64,000 nucleotides of DNA from Kuschelorhynchus macadamiae (Eukaryota; Arthropoda; Insecta; Coleoptera; Curculionidae). Every line of letters begins with the position of its first letter. Within the stretch, counting starts at the first letter, position 1. Location of the stretch: contig JAUTXW010005211.1 of NCBI GenBank assembly GCA_030620095.1, positions 558,001-622,000 of the forward strand. The letters are read 5' to 3'. The notes under the pieces are model-generated. The model did no database searches, was not told where the DNA came from, and saw nothing but the letters and a program-made list of their open reading frames with translations. Of the stretch, positions 11,621 through 22,870 are shown piece by piece. Made by a program: the position numbers and the translations under genes.

Positions 11621-12689
11621 AAAGAAAAGATTCATAACGAGGGAAGTTCCGGCTAAAGAAAATTCACCGATTTTCAAATAGATAACCAGTAATGTAAACA
11701 CTACAGCATTGCCGTCCGTACTTGAAAGATTTATATAGTCGCATGTAAACACTTTTTGTCATTGTATATAGATATTTTTATATTCTTCGATTATATCAGG
11801 AGTTCCGTTAACCAAAACTTTATTAATATCTTGAATACATTTTGCACCTTAAAACTCATTAAGATATTTTTGAGTAAATAATTTCTTGAATGCCTTATAA
11901 AATAGAATTGGGATTGGATTTCTCGAATTTCCGCCACAATTTCTTATCAGGACAAAAAAAATTCGAGGCAATCCTGATTAAGGTTTCTTGTTAATATAAA
12001 TGAATAATTTTTGCGTTTTAAAGTTTCCCATAAAGATATAAAGGAGTTAATCGTAATTTTCCAGCCATTTAACAAACACAAAACTAAGTAAGTTGGTAAA
12101 CGGTTATTTTAATTTTTAAAAAATGAAAAATTAGTTTCACACCGCGCAATATATATAGACAATTGGAATACATTAATGTTTGGTGGTATACTTCATTATA
12201 CAACGGACAACCGAAAAAGCAGTACATGTTTATTGACTTTAATCTTTGCATCAAAATATACATGATTTTATGAATAAAACAACACAAGATGTTGGGTGTC
12301 CCTGTTATTGTGCCTTTGGTTCTTACTGTTTTATCAGAAACTCTCAGGCCAGTTTCAAGTCTTAATTGTCGTCATTGTGGAACGTTGTGTTCTGAAAAGA
12401 TTCCCTAATTACATAAACTTATAAGCTCTACGATTATTTTTTTTTCTACAGCCGCGCGCAAAATAACCGATTGCTAAATTAAAATGAAATCGCAAAATTG
12501 ATTAATGACGCAACATCTTATTTTGCATATGATAAATGAGCACGCTATGAATAGTCGCCATGGCAACTGAAAACAAATAACGATCGTTGGCTCACTGACC
12601 CGGCGACGTTACACGGGGCATTTAAACTTCAATGTCTTTTTAAGGTTATTTTTTTCGTGCTGTAAAATTAATATAACATTCATTTAATC

Positions 12690-12840
12690 ATTACGGAGAG
12701 CGAAGTTTTTATTATTCCGGTACTCTGCCTGATATTTGTGACGCAGCCAAATCAGCAACTTTAAATTTACTACCAGAGATGTCCAGAAGTAAAACAAATA
12801 TGAAAAACAATAGAGTAATCGCAAGATAGGGAAGCGTACA
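12690..12840 (+). pseudogene. Fragment resembling the N-terminus of a tyrosine-recombinase-derived protein
   Basis: One frame reads LPDICDAAKSATLNLLPEMS, followed after a one-base shift by KYEKQ. This resembles the N-terminal SAM-like segment of KIAA1958-like or DIRS/Crypton-type recombinase proteins common in insect genomes, with its pattern of AK, NLLP and KYE. It is short and frameshifted, so the call is tentative. Confidence 0.3.
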
Positions 12841-13084
12841 CAGTAGCGGCACATCGAACTCGGATTCGTTAGGATGTGGATATTGTGGGTTTAAGAAAAA
12901 ACGACAATATTTAATATGGCAGGATTGTAGATAATCTCTTTGACAAGCTGTGTTTTAGTCACTTGAATCGGATCCCGACGGGACAATAGCTTGTACACCT
13001 AAAATACTATCACATGCTGTCGTTATCTGTCCACATTTCTTCCGACGATCCTGTATTGACGATAAATCGTAAATTATCTAGTGT

Positions 13085-13699
13085 GCTGTCCAATAAATGT
13101 TCCCTTTCAATCTGAGCATCTTCGTACTTTTGAACATATGCACAGTTACATTATGGTACGAGGCATTGTCAATTAGTAACATAGAATATGTCTGTAAATT
13201 CGGTAGTAATGGTTTCAACCCATTTCATGAAAATAGCATGATTCATATCATCATGGTAGTCTCCTGACTTTGTCCCTAAAATTATAATATAAATCACATA
13301 TCATTTTGTGCCGAATTCTTTTTTAAAATATTAAATTGGTATAGATAAAGAAATTTAGCATATAAATGGATTTAATAGACATATCTGCTTTCATTAAAGA
13401 AAAAAAATTGCTTACCTGATTTAAAAATTAGCAAAGCATTTGGAAAGTCATCCTCTCTGCCAGCATGTACAATCATTAATATCTGGCCTTTGGAAACTGG
13501 TTTCATAAGCCCTTTGCTACTGGCATCTGACCATCTCCGCGGTTGAGTATGACTACTATGGATATAAGTTTCGTCAATATATATTATGTGTCTTCCCTCA
13601 GCTAGGTACTGAATTATTTCCCTAAAGAACTTGATTCGTTTTATACGGAGGTCGTACTTCTCCATTAAAATGTTCCTTTTATCTTGAGTTTGGCACCAC
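13085..13699 (-). pseudogene. IS630/Tc1/mariner-type DDE transposase relic with an intron
   Basis: Exon A (13699-13416) encodes LAEGRHIIYIDETYIHSSH and IVHAGREDDFPNALLIFKSG. The Asp in IYIDET is the first catalytic acid. A GTAAGC donor follows, then a 140-base intron (13415-13276) ending TTTTAG. Exon B continues in phase with TKSGDYHDDMNHAIFMKWVE. A one-base shift separates this from VLLIDNASYHN, which carries the second catalytic Asp. The protein then decays before the final acidic residue. The N-terminal helix-turn-helix region was not found. The intron suggests descent from a spliced, host-like transposase gene rather than a simple intronless element. It lies in the second intron of the three-exon gene, on the same strand. 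Confidence 0.72.
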
Positions 13700-14074
13700 C
13701 TTAAATATTATATTATTATTATACTATTATCATAATTATTATAACACGTTTTTTTAAATAGGTACCAATTAGGTGCGCGCCCTCTACTAAATCCTAAATT
13801 GAATCTGCTTTAAAGTAAGCAATAATTACTTACGAATGAAACTCGATTTGCTTTTTAATTCCTATTTATTAGAGCACTACACTCTACACGTCTTCCGCCA
13901 TTTTACGTTTTCAAGAGCACTTCAACCTAATACTAACGTACAAACGTTCTGTAATTGTAAAAAAATCACCCTTCGAATTTCTTCATGCCGCCTGTTCGCG
14001 GCATACCTAAAAAAATTTGAATGCGATTGACTTCAAATTCTACTCAAAAGTTAAGAATCATTTGGTGACTGAAT
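13700..14074. other. Intron spacer with AT microsatellite
   Basis: An imperfect ATT/ATA run lies at about 13705-13745. The small frame at 13836-14030 has no recognisable content. Confidence 0.4.
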
Positions 14075-14145
14075 CAGTCTCGGTCTCAGAAAATGTTTAC
14101 GGTCTCGGTCTCGGTATCGCTCTTGAAAGTCTCGGTGGTCTCGAA
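14075..14145. repeat. GTCTCGGTCTC subterminal repeat cluster (left)
   Basis: GTCTCGGTCTC occurs repeatedly, with variants GTCTCGGTATC and GTCTCGGTGGTCTCG. A second, longer cluster is at 16378-16518 in the same orientation. Such arrays occur near the ends of some hAT elements. No matching terminal CAGGGGTTCG-type end is visible here, so this end is truncated or belongs to another copy. Confidence 0.6.
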
Positions 14146-14941
14146 AACAAAATTTTAAAAATAATAATTGTTCGCCGAGATGTTATTTAGACAAAAGTTC
14201 ATGGAAGCCACGTTCGAAACCCAGATTTTTTCCAATCCTAAAAATTTAATGTAAAAAAACCCAATGTTTGAACATTTCAGTAAAGTAGAAAAAATGTAGG
14301 TATTTTTATATAAAAAATTATTCCAAAAATCTATAATTCGACATGATGTTGCCAACAGATGGAATCAGTAAATGAAGATATACGGACAATAGTAGGTGTA
14401 TCAAAATAAATATCACATATTCCTTGTTCTTTAGACATCAACAAAAAGGCCACACATCACTAGAGTTACTTAAACAACCATCCACAGAACAATAATTATT
14501 TGACATTTCGAAAGATATACAAATGGAATAAAATATATTAAACACAAAATAAGGACCCACTGTATAATGCTGCCGAACTCATGCAAGCAACGTGCTGGGT
14601 ATTCTAAGGACAGACGTTATAATTCAATAGGTAGAAAACGATCGATGGCCAAGTAAAACACCCTTAGGTATTCTGTAAACTTTGCTATTTTGAACCAAAC
14701 TTTTATTACTTTGATGCTTATTTACTTTTTTAACCAGGACCGTTCTTAGGGGTCTGCACGTTGTGCTTGCACAAAGGCGGCTGTGGTTCATAATACTACT
14801 TGTGAATCAACTATTTTTGTTCTTTGGTAAATTAACTATAAATTTGTGAAGTAGATTTTAAAAGTAAATTTATTTATTAAACAAATATCTACTTGTTCAA
14901 TTTTTCGCCTGAAAGATCAATCTATAGCTTTTTTTGAGAAA

Positions 14942-15193
14942 ATGTACAGGGATAAATATTATATTGTGCCTTCTGAATCACCAATAATATCAAGTTCCTC
15001 AAGCGATGATAACTATGACATCGATTATACATCACTATTTGAAAAAAAAAGTGATTCCGAAAATTTCAGAAAAGAAATAATAGAATATTTGCAATTAAAG
15101 TGCGCTCCAAATGGTACAGATATTTTAAAATGGTGGAAAGCACACCATAAACAATTTCCAAATTTAGCCAAAACTAAGAAGCATGTTAAATGA
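14942..15193 (+). pseudogene. hAT transposase C-terminal fragment
   Basis: The 83-codon frame has an acidic Ser-rich start (SSSSSDDNYDIDYTSLFEKK) followed by EIIEYLQLK, DILKWWKAH and QFPNLAK. The last part matches the hAT dimerisation domain pattern: E..YL, then ILKWWK.H, then FP.LA. The rest of the transposase is missing. It lies between the two GTCTCG clusters and probably belonged to that element. Confidence 0.65.
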
Positions 15194-15366
15194 AACTTCA
15201 AACAAATGCTTTATGTATTCATTCATGGTATAAAAGTAACTTGAAAAATGAAATTATAAAATATTAGTTTAAATTTTCTGTAATATTTTTAGGTTTATTA
15301 TATAGGATGAGAAATAAAAGCTAAAAATATGCTTATAATGTATCTTTAGAAATTTAAATTTTTAGT

Positions 15367-15566
15367 TTGTTATTAGATTAGAAGGATCTTGCATGGAAGG
15401 ATATGCAGACTTACATAGTAAGGACAGGAAGATTCAAGGATGTACACCTGGTGGCGGGTGGTGGTTGAGGGAGGAGCTGGGGTAGACTGAAATGGCCTTA
15501 TAGGCCTACCAGTCAGGTCTCTAGACCCCCCCCTAACTACTACTACTACTTGTTATTAGATTAGAA
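15367..15566 (+). mobile_element. 5'-truncated LINE insertion with 17-bp target duplication
   Basis: TTGTTATTAGATTAGAA occurs perfectly at 15367-15383 and 15550-15566. The 166 bases between start inside a frame reading WKDMQTYIVRTGRFKDVHL and ending at a stop, like the last residues of a LINE reverse transcriptase ORF. A GC-richer 3' UTR and a TACTACTACTAC tail follow. The perfect duplication means the insertion is young compared with its surroundings. A SINE derived from that LINE tail is the alternative. Confidence 0.8.
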
Positions 15567-16377
15567 ATTAGATAATCTATTTAAAATCCTAAGCCAAATT
15601 ATACTTTGTGTTTTGTTTGTTGAAAATCTTGTCCGTATGTATGTGTATTATTTTTATTAGACACATAGAGTTAAAAATTTTGTATCGTCCATTATTTTCA
15701 AATACAAACAAAATCAATACAAAAATATTGGTCTATGAAACACGTACCTTCTTTAATTAGCAAGCCATCGAAGCCATTAAAGAAGAAAATGTTAAGAAAA
15801 ATTTTCACTGATTTTTTTTAACAACTTTTTGTTTAAGTCGGAAAATTTTTAAACAAAAATCATCACAATTACTTCGTCTGTTGGAGATTTTACCGTATCT
15901 ATACTATATAAGAATATGATATTGCGATGTTTTTAGTTGTTACAGTCTATTAGTTATTAATTATTGAACCAAAAAACTAAAAATTTTTGGATTTTAGTTA
16001 CTTTCAATAATTAAACATAAAAACCGATTATAAATTTATAGAGATCACAATATCAAAATCCTATATGGTATAGTTGTGATAAAGTGTCTTTCTTTGAGAA
16101 CAGGGTAACAATTTACGGTTTTCGACATGTGAAGTGGAATTTCGCTACTAGAATTTCTAAATTCGAGAAATTCTCTTTTTATGGTTATTTATATCGTTTT
16201 TTAAATGACTATTTCACTAGTATCATTGTTATAAGAACATATACAATGCTAGTATAATATAATTATATAATAGAATTAATAAGAAAAATTATTTTTTGCA
16301 TCAATTAATTTGCCCCCAAACATATTTTTTGAATTATTTTGTCAAAACAAATAATTGACGAACATTAGTTATTTTGC
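15567..16377. other. Intron sequence, no recognised gene
   Basis: The stretch is AT-rich and holds no open frame with a recognisable family. It may be the non-coding 3' part of the hAT element that ends in the GTCTCG cluster. Confidence 0.4.
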
Positions 16378-16518
16378 TACTTCATTTTGAGATCGAGACC
16401 GAGAGTCTCGATAGGTAAGTCTCGGTCTCGAACACCAAGTCTCGGTCTCAGTCTCGAAATATTTTTTTCAAGTCTCGGTCTCGTTTCGAGACTAGTCTCG
16501 TGGTCTCGCGAACCCCTA
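16378..16518. repeat. GTCTCGGTCTC subterminal repeats and likely hAT right terminus
   Basis: At least six GTCTCG(GTCTC) units and several inverted GAGAC units occur, with local palindromes such as CGAGACTAGTCTCG. The cluster ends in GTCTCGCGAACCCCTACG. Read inward on the minus strand this gives TAGGGGTTCGCGAGAC, a plausible hAT-type terminus. Confidence 0.6.
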
Positions 16519-16740
16519 CGCGAAATCGTTAAATAATGACACGCCAATGGTATTTTATTTAACGATTTTGATTTTATTTTACACTTTTTATAAAGAAGGA
16601 TTTTACGGTCAAGGGTCCAGTGAAATAAAGTGTACATTATATAAAGATCATAGAAAAATATTTTTATTATACGTAGTTACACATTAATGTTAAAATTGGA
16701 AAATTATAAGAAGCATAATTAATTCTATTAATCTACTCAC

Positions 16741-17299
16741 CAAGCAACCATAAATCTATCAGCAGGTTTATTTCAAATCGTTCAAGCAAAACATATGTAG
16801 AAAATCTGTGTAATATACTTTCCAGTATTTTCATGTCAGTATCGTCTCCAATATTAATTAATGCATAACAGAACTGCACCTGCTTTTCCCTATAATCTCT
16901 TGAACATAGCTGAGCTGAAAGTGGTTTGGACAATATTTTCGTTACATTTTCTTTCAGCAGATCATCAATTAAACTCTGACTAGTTTCATAGTGTGAAAAG
17001 TTTTTTGACAAAAGTATATCTAAACTTATGCTAATATGTTCTTGATCTAGTTGTTTTATAAATTCAAGTTTTTTTATTTTATGTTTTCTCTTTGCATTTT
17101 TCTTGTTATAAAAGCTGGCAACTCTACTGTGTAAGTCAGAACAAACATCTTTAAGTTCTTTTGAAATAGTATGTGACAATTCTTCGACTTCAAGATCATT
17201 TGTTTTACAAAACTCTTCTTCATATTCCTTAAGGTATATTTTGTAGTGGTTTTTTCCTGAATGTAATTGAGGCGTTTGGCAAATATTGTTCAACATTTT
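16741..17299 (-). CDS. Unidentified three-exon gene, middle exon
   Basis: The exon follows a TTATTTCAG acceptor, starts in phase 0 and runs 559 bases to a consensus GTGAGT donor, leaving one base over. It encodes 186 residues. KNHYKIYLKEYEEEFCKTND leads into a charged, probably coiled-coil region, then a basic patch (KKNAKRKHKIKKLEF). The last third is a helical, leucine-rich stretch (DDTDMKILESILHRFS, LLERFEINLLIDLWLL). An in-frame ATG sits one codon inside the exon, so it could also be a first coding exon, but the upstream exon at 24622-24813 splices to it in frame. No domain family was recognised; the basic patch could be a nuclear localisation signal. Confidence 0.7.
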
Positions 17300-17939
17300 C
17301 TGAAATAATAAAAATATACCTTTAAATTTAAAATTTTAAACCCAAGGATAAACCATTAGGCTACCACCTCCCAGCATTTTAAAAGTATAATCTACATTAA
17401 TATTGCATATTTTTACTGTTACTAGTTCCTCAAAACCGCACGAGGTGTACTGGGAAGCGTGTTTGATCCACTGTTATTTCTTTTAAATAGAAAAATGAAA
17501 ATATATTTAAAGCAACTTGGGAGTGTGCAATACATGTGCTGATACTGATATCAAAGGAAATATAGCGTTTTTCATGTTTAATTGAAACTTAAAAACAAAA
17601 TATAGAGTTAACTGTACATGATTTATATTGGTGGTATTGGTATAAAAAAAACTAAAAGAGATCAGTAGGTACCTACATATTAAGTAAACATTAAACTTTA
17701 TGGGTCAGTAACCTTTCAATTTCCAAATTTAAAATATACTTTATCATCATGAATAGAGTGTATTCGTTGTTAAAGCTCTTTAAAAAAATCAAAACTTAAA
17801 TTAAATTAAATTTCCATTTAAACAAAATCATACAATAAATGATAAACAATGTCCACTTGAACTAGTAAAAAAAAAACAAAACATAACACCAAAAAAATAT
17901 AGTTTTAGATATACACACTAAAAGTTTGAGGATGTATCA
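17300..17939. other. Intron sequence next to the middle exon
   Basis: The stretch is AT-rich. A weak LINE-like phrase at about 17430-17500 (GSVFDPLLFLL when read with a frameshift) may be the edge of the LINE remnant that follows. Nothing else was recognised. Confidence 0.35.
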
Positions 17940-18760
17940 CATTTCAAAAATGTCACGTCTCCTTTCTGACTCACAGTTTGGATTTCAGCGATGCAGGGTA
18001 CAGCTGATGCAATTTTCACTTTTTGGAGAGAGTGTATTTGGGACTCAATGACGGCAATGCTGTAGCAGCAGTGTTTTAAGATTTCTCAAAAGATCTCGAT
18101 TCCATAAGTTGCACAATGCTGTTGCGGAAGTTCGAGTTGTATGGTTTTAGGGAAGAGGCTCATAAATGGATGAGAACTTATATTTGTGGAAGATCTCAGA
18201 CAGTGACCTCCTTTTGAATTGCCATAACAATAATATACAAGCATAGAATCTAAGACTTTCATGAAATTTTTCAGAGTTACTTTAGATGACAAACTGAAAT
18301 TTAATGAACATATCATCAATTAGTTAGCGAGGATGGTATATTTTTCTCTTGTTAATTCCTAATTGAGATATTATATAGTCTTTTGGGGTTGCAGAAGAGG
18401 GCAGTTCGATATTTAAATAGGGCGGGATTAAGGAATCATTGTAAACCCATGTTTATTTCCTCACAAATTATGACTCTGCCTTGTTAATTTATTCTTGAAA
18501 CAGTATTATTAATACATAAAAGACGCTATCAGTATCGTAATAACACAATGCCATATAACACTCGCCAAGCTGACAAACTATTCCCAGGACGGCCTTGATT
18601 AGCATTCTCTTATTTTTAGTGGCGTAAAGATCTACAACCACTTGCCGCTAAGCCTTAGAAATGTTACTGAATTATTCCGAAAAGAACAAAAAGTGTATTA
18701 CAATTTACAGGAATACTTTTCTGACAGATTGTGACATGAAGGGTGGAACCCATGTTTTTA
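17940..18760 (+). pseudogene. LINE reverse transcriptase remnant
   Basis: With several frame changes the plus strand reads a reverse transcriptase core: SQFGFQR, then a damaged D-SKDLDSIS (the catalytic block normally D-SKAFD), then LRKFELYGFREEAHKWMRTY. VTLDDKLKFNEHIIN follows at about 18265-18320. LQKRAVRYLNRAGLRNHCKP and YNTRQADKLFPG occupy 18390-18600. This is the order of a Jockey/CR1-like ORF2. Stops are frequent. It lies in the first intron of the minus-strand gene. Confidence 0.75.
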
Positions 18761-18899
18761 ACCATGACTTTATTTTGTTTTAGTTTTTAGCTAGATTTAG
18801 AATGACTTTATGCATCTCCTTTTATGACTATTATATTTTAACTTAGATGTTGATTTGTTTTTGTTTGCTTTTATCTACTTGGATGATTAATTTTATAAA

Positions 18900-19700
18900 G
18901 TTTAAAAGATATGATGAAGTAATAGCTGAAAAGACTGGCGACACATTAATGAGAAATTAGAGCACATGAAAATGAAATATGAATCTGAAACAGAAATTCT
19001 TAAAAAGGAACTCCTCAGTAATAATAAACAATTAATGGAAAAGGACGATTTTTTGATAAAAGGAAAAAGACCAAGGATTTGAATGACAATATAAACAATG
19101 CAGAGTATAAGTGTTTAGACCAATTGTAACAGTCAGTTACAACTCTAGAGATTGAAATTACTAGTACTGAAATGAAGTTAGCAAAATCAAAATAAAGAGC
19201 TTGAAAGGGACATTCAGAAACAAAACGCTGTTAACAGAAGTATGGTTGATTCGAACAGAATTCTTGAAGATAGTAACTTCATATATTCCCAAGAGCTTCA
19301 GAACCTCAGACGCGAGATAAGTGAAAAAGAGGAAACTGAAGAAATAAACACTATTAAACTGAAACCAATCTGTAATAAGAAAAAAACCATTACAAAAAAA
19401 CAACTAGTGGTTGTTGGAGAAAGTGTTTGTGTTAGAAGTTACGCTATGCTTTTTAAAAATACACAAATAGCAGCTTTGATATCAACTGCCAATGTAAAAA
19501 TGGTATGATTTTTGATGAAACTGTTACTGGATCATTAATTATTGGGAAATGCTTGACAATGAAAGATTATATTATTGTGTTGTGTGTGAAAAAAAGGGGA
19601 GACCAATTACAAAAGGGTGTGTTAAAAAATGTTTAGCTTTATCTTCACAAACTAATCTAATTGTGGTTGGTTCTGCCTTAGCAGCAGATTGAGAAATATT
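18900..19700 (+). pseudogene. LINE ORF1 remnant: coiled coil plus SGNH-esterase-like part
   Basis: The segment opens with a charged coiled-coil reading (KYESETEILKKELLSNNKQL) in broken frames, continued by an open frame at 19242-19508. This contains QLVVVGESVCVRSYA, equivalent to the VVGDSxxRG opening block of SGNH/GDSL-type LINE ORF1 proteins. After a shift, TMKDYIIVLCVKK and TNLIVVGSALAAD correspond to later strands of the fold. In the family this region gives an ORF1 product with an esterase-like fold. The catalytic residues are eroded. Confidence 0.5.
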
Positions 19701-19739
19701 AAATGGTCTTATATACAATAAAAGTTATTCTCCGAAATT

Positions 19740-19985
19740 CTATTCATATTGTCAATAAGTTTACAGTTGGGTGGTAATCCTCTCAATGAGCAGTCAAATG
19801 CCAAATTCTTAGGGGTTGTAATTGATGGTGAACTTCGCATTGTAAATCACATATTGGGATTAAGCAAGAGATTCTTGTCAGGTTGTTCTGCAATTAGTAT
19901 TGCAGCTGAAGAACTCGGTCCAGTAATGGCTTGAACAGTCTACTTTGCACTATTTGAAAGCTTTAAAAGGTCCCTTAAAAAGCTT
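19740..19985 (+). pseudogene. LINE reverse transcriptase fragment
   Basis: The frame 19749-19934 reads LGGNPLNEQSNAKFLGVVID, and then SKRFLSGCSAISIAAEELG and, past a stop, TVYFALFES. This is the post-catalytic thumb region of a Jockey-like reverse transcriptase. The preceding RT core is absent. It interrupts ORF1-like sequences on both sides and may be a separate insertion. Confidence 0.7.
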
Positions 19986-20519
19986 TTACTTAGCAAGACA
20001 CATTATAATCTCAGCAAGTTTTATGCTAACATGCTATGACATCTTCCTTTATGTGATAGATTATGGCACCATTTTTATTTTCATAGTTTTTTTATAAATA
20101 TGAATGTGCATTGTTTTTTTTTATACTGACTAATTTTTGACTATCTGGTTTTCATTACATTTTGCTTTATTTTATATTAGGATTACATTTAGATTTTTTT
20201 ATTTTATGCATATTCAATTTTGATTGTTGTGATTATTTATAACTGTTTTGATTCCCAATTATATTTTATTTATTTATTTATCAGTCAACGGCCAATGCCC
20301 AATTTGACATAGTAAATACAATTTTATTAAAATTATTTAAACAACAATTTTAATTTTATTTACTTTTATATTAATATTTTAAATATTGTTTAAATGTCCA
20401 TCTTTATTTAAATATTCCAATTTTCTTAATTCTGATCTCTTTGTTCTGAGATGTATATTGTATAATTTTAACATGGTTTGTCAACAAGAATTTTATATTC
20501 TTTGATAATAAAGTACCTC

Positions 20520-21430
20520 CAATTGAAAATTGGAAACAAAAGCTGCTAATTCTATGTAAAGAAAATGGCAAAAAACTACGTAGTGTTTTATCCCAAGTGC
20601 TGACACGAAAAACTTTGGTATTGAAACATTTTTGAAACCGGGTGGCTCTTTTACCAACATCCTTGATAAAGCATTTTACAAAACAAGGTTATATGATTTT
20701 ACAAAAAACAAAATTCCAAAAATAAAAAGTATATGGAGTAAAATTAAAATGTGTACTAATACTAATTGTATTTTCTTGTCTTGTCCTGTAATAGATAGAA
20801 AGCAGTATAAACTTGTAAAGAGTTTTAATTTAAGATTCCGAGACTTTTTTGAAAAAGGAGACTAGATGTTCTGAGACTAATGTTTCATTTTTAAATATAA
20901 CTAATTCGAAGGGTTATAAAGGAAATTAATTTTAAGACAGATCTATTTCAATGCCTCATATTTATAAAACTTACACATATCATACATAAGTATTATACTG
21001 TGTCTGGAAAGTGTGGAGGAAAGTGATGGATTGGTTATTGATGTAGATCAAATAAAGATAGAGTATCCTAAAACGCATATATCACCCTTTTTAGATAACC
21101 CTCAACAAATATTAAATTTGTATGTAAATCTTGAGTCTGAGGTAATTGATAATAGTGGTAACAATATTTTAAATTTAAATTTAAATGATGTACCATCTCT
21201 ATAGTAAATAAAATGTGTAGTGATGATCCAAATAAACATTTAAAAATTGGTAACTTAAGTGACAGTATAGCTAATACTGATAAATCGATTTTTCCTAGAG
21301 TAACCAATTCACCAGAACTCACCTAGGTGAGATTTGTCTGTGTTTACAAAATTGTAGAGTCATGACATTTTAAAAATTAACATGTTTAATAATGAGTAAT
21401 TGTCTTCACGGAAAGTTGGTTAAATAGTTA
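20520..21430 (+). pseudogene. LINE ORF1 C-terminus and start of the endonuclease ORF
   Basis: The frame 20632-20865 reads KPGGSFTNILDKAF and TNCIFLSCPVIDRKQYK, which fits the GG-block and late strand of an SGNH-like LINE ORF1 protein. An acidic tail is read at 21013-21320 in shifting frames. A start resembling an AP-endonuclease ORF (EICLCLQNCRVMTFKK, compare QN-RGLRTK) follows at about 21325-21375. No endonuclease catalytic blocks follow. The gene is dead. Confidence 0.45.
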
Positions 21431-21560
21431 AGTATATATCCAAGAGAAATCATGGTTCTTGGGATTAGGCCATGTCAAATTCAAATTATTATCTGACATT
21501 TTGCCTTCGATTTTAGGATACATCTTCAGGGATCTTTACTCCACGAAATCTGAACACTGA

Positions 21561-21710
21561 TGGCCGGTTGCAGAAAGCTTAATTAAAGTTTTAGAATGTT
21601 TAACGGAATGTCAACTTTGACAGCGAGTTCCTAGATTTCTAAAGCAGCTTGTCAAATCTGAAAGCTCGGTTAAATATTCTAAACAGCCATTAAGTTTTAG
21701 GCAACTGGAT
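21561..21710. mobile_element. Short MITE with inverted termini
   Basis: The left end CCGGTTGCAGAAAGCTTAAT is mirrored by the right end, whose complement reads CCAGTTGCCTAAAACTTAAT. The similarity continues through TTTAGAAT-TTTAAC. The element is about 150 bp and non-coding. GATG flanks both sides and could be a target duplication, but it is short. Confidence 0.55.
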
Positions 21711-22539
21711 GCGAATGTATACAGAAGATTTTATTGAATTACATTGAAAAACATTTTTTAAATTGTGATTGTATATTAAGTAATTTTAATTTAAATGACC
21801 TCGTTATAGATGTTCCTAATGAATATGTATGTCATTTTAAAAGTTTTTTAGCATATACAATTTTTGACAAGCAAACTGTGTGCATAATATTATACTATTT
21901 TAGACTTGTTAGTCCCCATTTAAAGACCTGCAAAAGTAGACACTGATGATGACCCATTGTTACCATTGCTATGTCTATAAGTTATAATTCTAAGTATGAA
22001 TGGAATGCATGTGAGCAAGTAAAGAATACAGTTTAATTTTTAAAAAGCAAACTTCAAACTTATGAGTTGGTTAATCCAAAATCATGTTTATGAATCCTGT
22101 GATATTTGAATTTTACCATACAATACAATATTATATTTGTTTAGTGTGTCAACTCAAGTTGTTTCCTGTATGGTAACAAAATAGATTATTAAACTAATTG
22201 AAACTTAAGAATTATATTACAAAAGATACAAAAAGTCAAAACTCTCATATTGTATGGTAAATATAAGATTAAACTACAACTAATAAAAATAAAATAAGAA
22301 AGGGTCATAATGAGTACATACATTGCATAAGTTGAGTTGAGTTTAAGTAATGATCCCAAAATTTTCTGATCATATATAAAGAACCAGAAGGACGATGTTG
22401 ACATTCCAGCACAGATCAATTAAAAAAATGTGTGCTACACAGGCACAAAGAATATTGCCAATATTTTTGCTCTATATTTCAGCTTTCTCTTTGCATTGGA
22501 GAAACCAATGATGTAGTTCCCAAAGATTATTTTTGTTTC

Positions 22540-22870
22540 TTTTACTGATTTTGAGGTCCTTGTAACTCTTAGAAAGTTGAAGGGTAACAGAGCTATTGGA
22601 GCAGATGGGTCATATTAGTCAAGGGTTTTGGAGAGTCCTTGGTACAGCCATTGCTGTACATATTTAATATTAGTCTCTGTACAGCAATTTATCCTATAGA
22701 CTGGCTTACTAGCAAAGTAGTGGTTACTTTTAAAAGTGAGGTAACTAATTATTGACCCATAACTCAGTAAAAGTTATCTTAAAAGTTTTTGAAATAGTTC
22801 TCTTTAAAAGAATATATTACTTGGTAAAACATAGCTCCTCTCAATTATTTGCTTTGCAGGCTCAGGATGC
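22540..22870 (+). pseudogene. LINE reverse transcriptase N-terminal fragment
   Basis: Across frame changes the text reads KLKGNRAIGADG, then LLYIFNISLCTAIYPIDWLT and SKVVVTFKSE. This is the region just before the first RT motif (K-KA-GPDG-P, LF-N-SL-T-G-YP-WK). Only this part survives. Confidence 0.6.

Noticed and set aside
16378..16518. CRISPR-like short regular repeats (GTCTCG units)
   Set aside because: Units are 6-11 bases, irregularly spaced, partly inverted, and in a eukaryotic context; they fit hAT subterminal repeats.
16377..16637. Minus-strand 86-codon frame rich in Arg
   Set aside because: The Arg-rich text is the translation of the GTCTCG repeat array, not a protein.
19161..19403. 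Minus-strand hydrophobic frame
   Set aside because: It is antisense to the LINE ORF1 remnant and hydrophobic only because of the AT-rich complement.
22189..22419. Minus-strand 76-codon membrane-like frame
   Set aside because: Low-complexity hydrophobic text from AT-rich DNA, with no splice context or homology.
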